5,103 nt of DNA from Hydrogenimonas sp. (GCF_029933015.1 NZ_JAOZOZ010000117.1:1-5103); one strand, 5' to 3'. Shown: positions 1 to 4,860, counted from the first letter of the stretch. Translations and numbers: made by a program. The notes: generated by a model from the sequence alone, not told the origin.

Positions 1-30
1 TAGCGTGTCATTTTTCTCTTTCGTCGTTTC

Positions 31-50
31 AAAAGAGCGAAGCCCTTTTT
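31..50. repeat. Hairpin with GAGCGAAGCCC core, copy 1
   Basis: AAAAG (31-35) pairs with CTTTT (45-49) around the nine bases AGCGAAGCC. Inside that loop GC-GAA-GC can close again, leaving one A/C mismatch. The run continues as TTTTTG, so on the plus strand it resembles a weak terminator for a gene left of the window. The same 11-base core GAGCGAAGCCC occurs at 386-396 with different but again complementary flanks. Confidence 0.5.
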
Positions 51-120
51 GTCATTATGGGTCATTTGTGCGCTTCGCGCCCGGCGATCGCTGTATCATA
101 GCGAAATACCCCATAATGAC
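51..120. repeat. 11-bp perfect inverted repeat flanking 48 bases
   Basis: GTCATTATGGG at 51-61 is exactly complementary to CCCATAATGAC at 110-120. The enclosed stretch contains a small hairpin GCGC-TTC-GCGC (70-80), the palindrome GCGATCGC (84-91) and a weak stem TCGCT/AGCGA (88-92 and 100-104). The terminal symmetry could mark a small non-autonomous element or a large RNA or DNA stem. No target-site duplication is evident by eye. Confidence 0.5.
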
Positions 121-158
121 AGCGAAGCGAAATGACCGCCGCGCAGCGGCAAATGACC
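60..158. repeat. Three GGTCATTT/AAATGACC hairpin units
   Basis: Three units share an octamer next to a short stem with a three-base loop. Unit A reads GGTCATTT (60-67) followed by GCGC-TTC-GCGC (70-80). Unit B reads GC-GAA-GC (122-128) followed by AAATGACC (130-137). Unit C reads GCCGC-GCA-GCGGC (138-150) followed by AAATGACC (151-158). Units B and C are direct tandem copies and unit A is inverted to them. The loops are GNA (GAA or GCA) read on one strand; DNA GNA triloops closed by GC pairs are known to be unusually stable. Confidence 0.55.
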
Positions 159-160
159 AC

Positions 161-167
161 AAAGGAG
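161..167 (+). promoter_or_regulatory. Shine-Dalgarno site for the 71-residue gene
   Basis: AAAGGAG lies four bases ahead of the ATG at 172. This strong site is the main reason to accept the short gene and to choose this start over other in-frame or overlapping possibilities. Confidence 0.75.
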
Positions 168-171
168 TTTT

Positions 172-387
172 ATGTGCCTGATCCTCACCGTCGTCTTTCT
201 CGTCCTGGCCGTCCAGGCCTTCATCGCTTCCGACTGGCCCTTCGCCCTTCTCTACTCCGTCATCGCCCTCTTTTTCGTCTGGCTGCTGCAGAACAACGTC
301 AAGGCGATTTTGAAGCACAAAGGCAGATGCTCACCGGACGGCTGTTCTTTTTTTGATCTTTTCCGATTTAAATCACGCAAACAGTGA
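172..387 (+). CDS. Small two-helix membrane protein, unknown function
   Basis: This encodes a 71-residue protein that I do not recognise. Two hydrophobic segments, about residues 2-19 and 24-42, are joined by a short polar turn (SDWP), so it is probably a helical hairpin in the inner membrane. The rest is a basic tail (KHKGR near 48-52, KSRKQ at the end) expected on the cytoplasmic side. There are three cysteines: C2 near the start, and C53 and C58 in the tail. The start is set by AAAGGAG four bases upstream. A run of seven T (348-354) falls in codons 59-61, and a one-base slip there would end the protein at once at the TGA of 354-356. The stop codon lies inside a strong hairpin (378-404). 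It converges with the next gene. Real coding status is likely; function is open. Confidence 0.7.
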   Translation: MCLILTVVFLVLAVQAFIASDWPFALLYSVIALFFVWLLQNNVKAILKHKGRCSPDGCSFFDLFRFKSRKQ

Positions 388-404
388 GCGAAGCCCACTG
401 TTTG
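378..404. repeat. Hairpin with GAGCGAAGCCC core, copy 2
   Basis: CAAACAGTG (378-386) pairs perfectly with CACTGTTTG (396-404) around AGCGAAGCC, the same nine-base loop as at 36-44. The inner GC-GAA-GC can extend the stem past one A/C mismatch. It overlaps the TGA of the 71-residue gene (385-387). There is no T-run after it on either strand, so a classical intrinsic terminator is not supported, although it could still protect or end transcripts. Confidence 0.65.
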
Positions 405-406
405 GC

Positions 407-423
407 GGGGACTGACCGTCCCC
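407..423. repeat. GGGGAC/GTCCCC hairpin
   Basis: GGGGAC (407-412) pairs with GTCCCC (418-423) around the loop TGACC. It follows the previous hairpin by two bases. GGGGAC...GTCCCC stems of this kind are common in REP-type elements mobilised by Y1 (RAYT) transposases in other bacteria. That parallel is from memory, and no transposase lies in this window. Confidence 0.55.
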
Positions 424-441
424 TGCACCCCCCTAAAGCTA

Positions 442-459
442 CGAAAGCTATCGCTTTCG
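442..459. repeat. CGAAAGC/GCTTTCG hairpin over a stop codon
   Basis: CGAAAGC (442-448) pairs with GCTTTCG (453-459) around TATC. It contains the TAG stop (448-450, minus strand) of the six-helix membrane protein gene. The heptamer AAAGCTA is also repeated directly at 435-441 and 444-450. No T-run follows on the minus strand. Confidence 0.55.
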
Positions 460-1059
460 AGATGATGTTGCAAAAACTGCAACATCGGAAGACCGCTTTT
501 TTGCTTGAAATGACCTCAATAAAAGCCAGATGATGGCGATCTCGGTGAAAAGTAGCAGCCAGTGCAGGTAGTAGACCTGCCGGGCGTGCTCTTCGATACC
601 CCATATCCACACCAGCAGCTTGTAAAAAAGCCACGACACCAGCATCCCCGCCAGATATCCCGCCTGTTTGGCCATATCGAGCCATGAGAGGATCTGCTTG
701 CGATTCAGAAAGAGCGTCTCCGCCCGCACCAGATAGCTGCCGAACATGAAGGTCAGCTGATACCCGGCATAGACGAAAAGTGCCGTCGCGAATCCGTAGG
801 GCATCGCCAGATACCAGACCACCAGCACCAGCATCACCAGCTCCACGAAGAGGGAGATCTTGAAAAAGGTACGGAGATTGAGAATCTTTTCGTAGTAGCG
901 CGCCACGACCAGCATCCCCACCGCCAGCACGATGCCGCCCAGCGAAAAGATGGAAGGATCCAGCACCGCGTAGATCGTGAAGATCGCCCCCACCGTCAGC
1001 CCCATGAAAAAGGAGTTGACCCCTTTGTAGCGGATGTAGTTTCGTGGGAGAATCTTCAA
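448..1059 (-). CDS. Six-helix integral membrane protein, MFS-like half
   Basis: This is a 203-residue hydrophobic protein with about six membrane segments, near residues 15-31, 36-53, 67-85, 88-107, 133-152 and 163-182. A polar loop (about 112-131, containing RAETLFLNRKQ and SWLDMAKQ) sits between helices 4 and 5. The size and spacing resemble one half of a major facilitator-type transporter. I recall similar uncharacterised proteins in Campylobacterota, but no substrate can be named. The start is a TTG (1057-1059): AAGGCG lies six bases upstream, and the frame has no ATG before an upstream stop. The last dozen residues (SDVAVFATSSRKR) are unlike a membrane protein end and are encoded by two hairpins. 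It lies 100 bp downstream of cobO in the same direction, separated by heptad repeats, so co-transcription is possible. Function unknown. Confidence 0.8.
   Translation of the reverse strand: MKILPRNYIRYKGVNSFFMGLTVGAIFTIYAVLDPSIFSLGGIVLAVGMLVVARYYEKILNLRTFFKISLFVELVMLVLVVWYLAMPYGFATALFVYAGYQLTFMFGSYLVRAETLFLNRKQILSWLDMAKQAGYLAGMLVSWLFYKLLVWIWGIEEHARQVYYLHWLLLFTEIAIIWLLLRSFQAKKRSSDVAVFATSSRKR
464..486. repeat. GATGTTGCA/TGCAACATC hairpin inside a gene end
   Basis: GATGTTGCA (464-472) pairs perfectly with TGCAACATC (478-486) around AAAAC. It lies within the last codons of the minus-strand membrane protein and encodes most of its odd C-terminal tail (about residues 191-199). It is the fourth hairpin in a 109-base cluster. 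Confidence 0.6.
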
Positions 1060-1080
1060 GGCTTTCGCCTTGTAACGGGA

Positions 1081-1101
1081 ATCGGAAATCGGAAATCGGA
1101 A
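1081..1101. repeat. Heptanucleotide tandem repeat ATCGGAA x3
   Basis: Three perfect copies of ATCGGAA lie at 1081-1087, 1088-1094 and 1095-1101, with decayed copies on either side (AACGGGA at 1074-1080, AACGAGG at 1102-1108). It lies 22 bases ahead of the TTG start of the membrane protein gene and would be part of its leader. On the transcribed strand it reads TTCCGAT repeats. Confidence 0.85.
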
Positions 1102-1129
1102 AACGAGGCAAGACCGTTTTCATCATCCC

Positions 1130-1157
1130 AATGACCAATGACCAATGACCAATGACC
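1130..1157. repeat. Heptanucleotide tandem repeat AATGACC x4
   Basis: Four perfect copies of AATGACC lie at 1130-1136, 1137-1143, 1144-1150 and 1151-1157, ending two bases from the cobO stop codon (1160-1162). On the transcribed strand it reads GGTCATT repeats immediately downstream of cobO. The same heptamer is the core of the hairpin units at 60-158 and occurs once at 509-515. Confidence 0.9.
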
Positions 1158-1159
1158 AG

Positions 1160-1681
1160 TCAATACTCTATCCCCTTCCTCGCCATGACACCCCGGTCGT
1201 AGTAGTGTTTGATTTTCCGCATCTCCGTCACCAGGTCGGCGGCGTCTATCAGCGCCCGCGACGCCTGCTGTCCCGTCATCACGACCTCCACACTCTCCGG
1301 TTTGTTCCGCAAAAATGCGAGTACGACGGACTCTTCGACGAGTCCGTATCTGATCGCCACGGCGATCTCGTCGAGTACCAGCAGATCGGGTCGGAAACTC
1401 TTTAGATGCGTCATCGTCTCCGACCAGAGATGACGGGCCATTTCGAGCTGTCTCTCGCTGGGTCTGCCGATGATGAAACTGTCGTCCCACTCCCGCAGTA
1501 TCACGATATCTTCGCCGCCGCAGCGGCCGAGCATCTCCACTTCAGCACTTGGTACACTCTTCATGAACTGTACGAAGAGGATCCGAAAGCCGCTGCCCAG
1601 CGCTCTGAGTGCCAGTCCCGTCGCCGCCGTGGTCTTTCCCTTGCCGTCGCCCGTATAGAGCTGTATCCATCCCTTTTTCAT
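1160..1681 (-). CDS. cobO: Cob(I)yrinic acid a,c-diamide / corrinoid adenosyltransferase
   Basis: This cytoplasmic enzyme transfers the adenosyl group of ATP to the cobalt of reduced corrinoids, giving adenosylcobalamin or its precursors. The 173-residue protein shows the family from end to end. A P-loop GDGKGKTT is at residues 11-18, a Walker B-like LVLDE at 101-105, and the closing block runs from VVMTGQQAS (about 133-141) through ADLVTEM (148-154) and KHYYDRG to ARKGIEY at the very end. The length fits the short CobO/BtuR type, which lacks the N-terminal extension of enteric CobA. The start is firm because the P-loop normally begins about ten residues in. No good Shine-Dalgarno site is seen (AGGA is 12 bases away), whereas a -10 box sits directly upstream, so the mRNA may be leaderless. 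No other cobalamin gene or cobalamin riboswitch is visible nearby. It is divergent from the transporter at 1772. Confidence 0.95.
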   Translation of the reverse strand: MKKGWIQLYTGDGKGKTTAATGLALRALGSGFRILFVQFMKSVPSAEVEMLGRCGGEDIVILREWDDSFIIGRPSERQLEMARHLWSETMTHLKSFRPDLLVLDEIAVAIRYGLVEESVVLAFLRNKPESVEVVMTGQQASRALIDAADLVTEMRKIKHYYDRGVMARKGIEY

Positions 1682-1687
1682 GGCACT

Positions 1688-1717
1688 ATTTTATCCTATT
1701 GGAACCCACCTTACCAA
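1688..1717 (-). promoter_or_regulatory. Candidate cobO promoter, leaderless spacing
   Basis: On the minus strand TTGGTA (1717-1712) and TAAAAT (1693-1688) are 18 bases apart and resemble sigma70 -35 and -10 boxes (4/6 and 5/6 matches). The expected transcription start falls at or beside the A of the cobO ATG (1681). Confidence 0.45.
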
Positions 1718-1756
1718 TCCCATGGCCGGAAACGGGGATTTTCGAGATGGGTTCTA

Positions 1757-1765
1757 TGCTACAAT
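1757..1765 (+). promoter_or_regulatory. Candidate extended -10 promoter for the transporter
   Basis: TGC followed by TACAAT (1760-1765) is an extended -10 box with no convincing -35. The predicted start of transcription is about 1772, the first base of the ATG, again implying a leaderless mRNA. No Shine-Dalgarno sequence precedes any of the three candidate start codons. Confidence 0.5.
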
Positions 1766-1771
1766 CGCGAT

Positions 1772-2650
1772 ATGATGAAGATGACGAAAGAGCGCGAGGG
1801 TGAACTCTACGCCTTTTTGCTGAGCCTTCTGGAGAGCTGGTTTCCGATCCTGACGATCCGGGCCATCGCCTACGTGGGCGCGATCCATACCTACGCCTAC
1901 GCCCTCGTCGTCGCCATCCTCTTTTTCCTCATACTTTCGTGGAGGCACGGAACGCTCGGCAGACTTCTGGACAAAGAGGCGCGCAGGGATCTTCTGCTGA
2001 CATCCCTTTTCATCACCCTGATGTTTCTGTGCATCTACATCGGTCTGCGCTACACGACAGCCGGCAACATGTCGCTGATCATCTTTACGCAGCTCTTTTT
2101 CGCCTATCTCTACTTCAACGTTCTCGGCGACGAAAGGATGGATCCCCTTCACACTTTCGGCGCCTTTTCGATGGGTGTCGGCGCCATGATCGTCCTCTTT
2201 CCCGAAGAGTTCGGCGGCCTCAATCCCGGCGATGCGCTGATCCTGCTGGCCGCCGCCATCGCCCCGGTGGCCAACTACTACCAGCAGCGGGCCAGACGTC
2301 ACGTACCCAGCGAAACGGTGCTGCTTTTCAGGTATCTCTTCGCCCTGCCGCTTCTGCTTGTTTTCGCCCGTCTCTTCGAACCGGACCCCGATGTCGGAAA
2401 GATCCTTTCGGCCCTTCCGTGGATCCTCGCCAGCGGTCTGCTGGTGATGGGCCTCGCCAAAATCCTCTGGATCGAGGCGCTGCATCGTCTTACGATCACG
2501 AAGCTGAGCGCCATGACGGCGCTGATCCCCCTCTTCACGCTGCTTTTCGCCTATCTTGTCCTCCGGGAGGTCCCGACACTCCGGCAGCTTCTGGGTGTCC
2601 CCTTCATTATCGCGGGCGGGATCCTCCTAACCCGACCCGAAACTCAGTAG
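1772..2650 (+). CDS. EamA/DMT-family transporter
   Basis: This 292-residue inner-membrane protein has the two-fold repeat and about ten helices of the drug/metabolite transporter superfamily. The first EamA half spans about residues 15-145 and ends its core with a pattern like TTAGNMSLIIFTQLF...LGDERM. The second spans about 152-287 and has the matching LTITKLSAMTALIPLF...LREVP. The conserved acidic residue after each core (E121, E266) and the glycine-rich final helix (IIAGGILLTRP) fit the family. Members usually export small metabolites or amino acids, and the substrate cannot be told from sequence. ATG 1772 is chosen because an extended -10 ends six bases before it; ATGs at 1775 and 1781 are alternatives. 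The frame is open back to 1406, but that part is antisense to cobO and lies upstream of the promoter. Its 3' end overlaps the opposing gene by 7 bp. Confidence 0.9.
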   Translation: MMKMTKEREGELYAFLLSLLESWFPILTIRAIAYVGAIHTYAYALVVAILFFLILSWRHGTLGRLLDKEARRDLLLTSLFITLMFLCIYIGLRYTTAGNMSLIIFTQLFFAYLYFNVLGDERMDPLHTFGAFSMGVGAMIVLFPEEFGGLNPGDALILLAAAIAPVANYYQQRARRHVPSETVLLFRYLFALPLLLVFARLFEPDPDVGKILSALPWILASGLLVMGLAKILWIEALHRLTITKLSAMTALIPLFTLLFAYLVLREVPTLRQLLGVPFIIAGGILLTRPETQ

Positions 2651-4047
2651 AGGATCGGTTTCTCCTTGTCGTAGGAGATCTCGAAGAGCACCCGCAGATC
2701 GGCGTGGGATTTGGGAGGCAGCGTCACCTCCATCTCGAGCCGCCCCTTTTCCAGGAGTCTCTTTTTGAGCGATTTGTCGCACTCGACGCTCAGGAGTTTC
2801 ACCTTGACGTCGCTGCGGACCGCCAGCGGAATGCGCTCGATAACTTTCAGCCGTTTCGTCTCGTTGGACTGGTTGAGCAGATGGATGACATAGCCGTCCT
2901 TTTTATGAACGGTACCGCCGAAAAAGCTCTCTTTCTCTTTGAGAATCATCGGCTCCTTTCTCACCACCAGATCCTCGTCCACCGACACGAAGAGCGTGTA
3001 ACGCCCCTTTTCATAATCGCCATAAACTTCCGAAGCGACGAGAAGGCCGTCTTTTCGGATTCGCCAGCGGTTCGCCTCGACCGGCGCTTCGGGTTTGAAA
3101 CGGATCACCCGGTAGACCCGGCTGTCACGGTAGGGGTAGACCGCCTCCTCCCGCTCGGCGGGCAGTTTCCACCTGCCTGCGGCGATGGTGACACGCTCGC
3201 CGCTGGAGGGGAGTTTCAACCCGTCGATGCGGTAGTTTCTCGCTCTGTCGCTCTCGACCCTGCCGTACTCCATATCCTCCGCCATCTCGTATACAGGAGC
3301 CGGAGCCGACATCGTCATACTCTTGGCGACGCGCATCTTCGGCGTCTGCCTGTCACGGATCACCCAGGGAGAGAAGCGGATGGGAGAAAGACGCCGATGC
3401 ATCGGCTCGTAACGGAGCGTCGCGGTTTGTGCGTCGATGTCGATGCCGCTGCGGTTTCTCAGGACGATATTCCGGGTGACGGCGATGCGCTTCTCATCCG
3501 AAAGATCCGCTTCGTATTCGATGCCGAAAGAGATGTAGTTTCCGGGAATGGTCAGCTTCAGGGGCTTGTCGCACGCTTTGGCCAGATGCTGCGCCTCCAG
3601 CATGGGGGCCTGCTTCAAAAAGTTCTCCCGACGCCACTTCATCTCCTTGTCGGCACGCTCCTTTCTCTTCTGCATCGCCGAATAGTTCCGGGCCGCCTCT
3701 TCCGCCATCGCCATGACCGCTTTCGGATCGGCGGTTTTCACTTCGGCGCGCTTCATCAGCGTCTCGATGTAGTGCATCCGCTGAAAGGCGTAGGCGCTCT
3801 CCAGACCCCAGCGCTCGATCGTCGCCTTCTCGCGGCAAAGACGACTCTCTTTGGGACACTCCGCGGAGGGCACGATGCTCAGACTGCGATCCCCGCATTC
3901 GGCTTTGGCACGTTTGGGCAAAAAGCCCAGAAAAGTTCCCGAGGGCTCGAACGTATAGACCGCGCCGTCCCTGTAGAGATCCAGCGTCGCCGCCTGAAGC
4001 GACAAAACCGCACCCACCGCCATCCAGACAGGAAAAAACCTTTTCAT
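2644..4047 (-). CDS. Secreted DUF4139-type protein, unknown function
   Basis: This is a 467-residue exported protein. It begins with a signal peptide (MKR, hydrophobic core to about residue 18, likely cleavage after LQA at 19), so it should act in the periplasm. An N-terminal beta-rich part precedes an alpha-helical, charged stretch (about 70-150, possible coiled coil). The C-terminal half is mostly beta and matches my recollection of DUF4139: a NQSNETKRLKVIERIPLAV segment (about 392-410), then GRLEMEVTLPPKSHADLRV (about 435-453). DUF4139 proteins are uncharacterised and sometimes labelled mucoidy inhibitor-like. Five cysteines remain in the mature part (51, 64, 71, 159, 423). The start has AGGAGG (4052-4057) four bases upstream, overlapping the stop of the preceding gene, which makes coupled translation likely. 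It is the third gene of an operon with the CPXCG and cytochrome b561 genes. The family call is moderate; the secreted nature is strong. Confidence 0.85.
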   Translation of the reverse strand: MKRFFPVWMAVGAVLSLQAATLDLYRDGAVYTFEPSGTFLGFLPKRAKAECGDRSLSIVPSAECPKESRLCREKATIERWGLESAYAFQRMHYIETLMKRAEVKTADPKAVMAMAEEAARNYSAMQKRKERADKEMKWRRENFLKQAPMLEAQHLAKACDKPLKLTIPGNYISFGIEYEADLSDEKRIAVTRNIVLRNRSGIDIDAQTATLRYEPMHRRLSPIRFSPWVIRDRQTPKMRVAKSMTMSAPAPVYEMAEDMEYGRVESDRARNYRIDGLKLPSSGERVTIAAGRWKLPAEREEAVYPYRDSRVYRVIRFKPEAPVEANRWRIRKDGLLVASEVYGDYEKGRYTLFVSVDEDLVVRKEPMILKEKESFFGGTVHKKDGYVIHLLNQSNETKRLKVIERIPLAVRSDVKVKLLSVECDKSLKKRLLEKGRLEMEVTLPPKSHADLRVLFEISYDKEKPILY

Positions 4048-4056
4048 ACAACCTCC

Positions 4057-4236
4057 TCACTGCGCCTTTTCGGCACGAAAAGCCGCGACCTCACCCTCTT
4101 CGATACGGATATCGAAGACGATGGGGTTGCAGCACACTTCACAATCCTCGATCCCCTGAAACCGCGTCAGACCCCCGTCTATCAGAATGGAGATCCGCTG
4201 CCAGCAGCAGGGACAGACGAAAAAGTACTCGATCAT
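4057..4236 (-). CDS. CPXCG-motif Cys-rich small protein
   Basis: I translated this 59-residue gene by hand; it is short enough to be missed by gene callers. It starts MIEYFFVCPCCWQRISILID and continues with a central IEDCEVCCNPIVFDI. The two cysteine clusters (CPCC at 8-11, with CP-C matching the CPXC part of the motif, and CEVCC at 33-37) are the signature of the CPXCG Cys-rich family, probably a zinc-binding ribbon using four of the cysteines. The EDCEVCCNPI block is very typical. The function of the family is unknown. GAGG lies about ten bases ahead of the ATG. The start is 3 bp after the stop of the cytochrome b561 gene, and the stop is 9 bp before the DUF4139 start, so it is the middle gene of an operon. 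It has no signal peptide or membrane segment and is presumably cytoplasmic. Confidence 0.9.
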   Translation of the reverse strand: MIEYFFVCPCCWQRISILIDGGLTRFQGIEDCEVCCNPIVFDIRIEEGEVAAFRAEKAQ

Positions 4237-4239
4237 GCT

Positions 4240-4830
4240 CTATTTTACCTCATCCCCGTGAATCATTCGTGAAACGACCGCCTCTTTGCTCACCAGCTCG
4301 TGACGGATCACCCCGGCGATATGGAGCCCGACGAAAAGAAGCAGCGGCCAGAGCAGCCACTCGTGCAGCTCCTTGACCCAATGGACCGCCTCTTTTTCGA
4401 AACCGAGCGCATCTTTGAAGTAGTAGAAAGCTCCCGTCACCGTCAGCAGGGCAATCGTCAGGCAGAGCAGCAGATGCACCCCCGTTTTCATCTTCTCCTG
4501 TGCTCCCTCGGCGGCCAGAAGTTTCAAAAGCGGCATCTTCGCCTCTTTCGTCACCATAAGCCAGAGGCGAAGGGCGATGGAAAGGCCCAGGAAAAGGGCG
4601 AAAACATAGTGCCACTCCCACATCGGCGCCCGGATCGCCTTCGCCGCGGCGATCGCCTGATCGGATCCCAACGCCACACCGAACGACGCCAGTTTCTTGG
4701 TCAGAATCGCCGCCATCTCCTTTTTGTCCAGAAACGTTTCCCTCAGCAGTACGGTAAAGAGAAGCCCGAAGATGGAAAACGCCATCATCCAGTGCCAGAG
4801 CCTGAAAAGCGGTCCGAATTTTTTTGCCAT
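4240..4830 (-). CDS. Cytochrome b561-type di-heme membrane protein
   Basis: This 196-residue protein has four membrane helices (about 10-30, 72-93, 117-138, 155-176) and belongs to the bacterial cytochrome b561 / Ni-hydrogenase cytochrome b type fold. Likely heme ligands are H13 in the RLWHW motif of helix 1, H74 in WEWHY of helix 2, and H156 and H170 in helix 4, fourteen residues apart as expected for stacked b hemes. Such proteins pass electrons between quinones and a partner redox protein; the partner is not evident here. The longer frame beginning with TTG at 4890 is rejected: a promoter lies inside it, and AAGGG eight bases before the ATG at 4828-4830 supports the short form, which starts MAKKFGPLFRLWHW like its relatives. 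A loop of about 40 residues between helices 1 and 2 is rather long. It is first in the operon with the CPXCG and DUF4139 genes and divergent from dodecin. Confidence 0.9.
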   Translation of the reverse strand: MAKKFGPLFRLWHWMMAFSIFGLLFTVLLRETFLDKKEMAAILTKKLASFGVALGSDQAIAAAKAIRAPMWEWHYVFALFLGLSIALRLWLMVTKEAKMPLLKLLAAEGAQEKMKTGVHLLLCLTIALLTVTGAFYYFKDALGFEKEAVHWVKELHEWLLWPLLLFVGLHIAGVIRHELVSKEAVVSRMIHGDEVK

Positions 4831-4860
4831 TGGTTTTACCCTTTTCGAGTGATTTGCCCT

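Larger units (their letters stand above)
1..171. other. Non-coding, repeat-rich region
   Basis: I see no convincing gene here. The minus-strand reading frame that crosses it is antisense to the small gene at 172 and has a low-complexity, charged translation. The region holds at least three copies of GTCATT on the plus strand (7-12, 51-56, 61-66) followed by three of its complement AATGAC (115-120, 131-136, 152-157), plus several short GC-rich hairpins listed separately. A possible weak -10 (TATCAT, 94-99) lies 72 bases ahead of the next start codon, without a recognisable -35. Position 1-3 reads TAG and could close an upstream gene, but that cannot be judged from this window. Confidence 0.6.

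Noticed and set aside
55..318. 87-codon minus-strand frame
   Set aside because: It is antisense to the 71-residue gene. The acidic, low-complexity translation is a mirror of hydrophobic codons, and there is no good ribosome site.
368..1138. Alternative minus-strand frame of 256 codons over the membrane protein gene
   Set aside because: Its translation has no hydrophobic pattern or family match, whereas the other frame gives six clean membrane helices.
1081..1157. CRISPR array
   Set aside because: The repeats are 7 bp with no spacers between copies; CRISPR repeats are over 20 bp and separated by unique spacers.
1406..1771. N-terminal extension of the transporter frame
   Set aside because: It is antisense to cobO, lies upstream of the -10 box at 1760-1765, and has no transporter-like sequence.
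1160..1771. Cobalamin riboswitch near cobO
   Set aside because: The upstream gap is only 90 bp and shared with a divergent gene. I see no B12-box-like conserved core, and the promoter leaves no leader.
3494..4060. 188-codon minus-strand frame overlapping the DUF4139 gene
   Set aside because: It lacks family features. The overlapping frame has a signal peptide, a strong ribosome site and DUF4139 motifs.
1939..4272. Very long plus-strand open frame (777 codons)
   Set aside because: It overlaps the transporter in another frame and runs antisense through the DUF4139 and CPXCG genes. Its translation is rich in Arg, His and Pro without family features, as expected from GC-rich shadow frames. It has no start signal.
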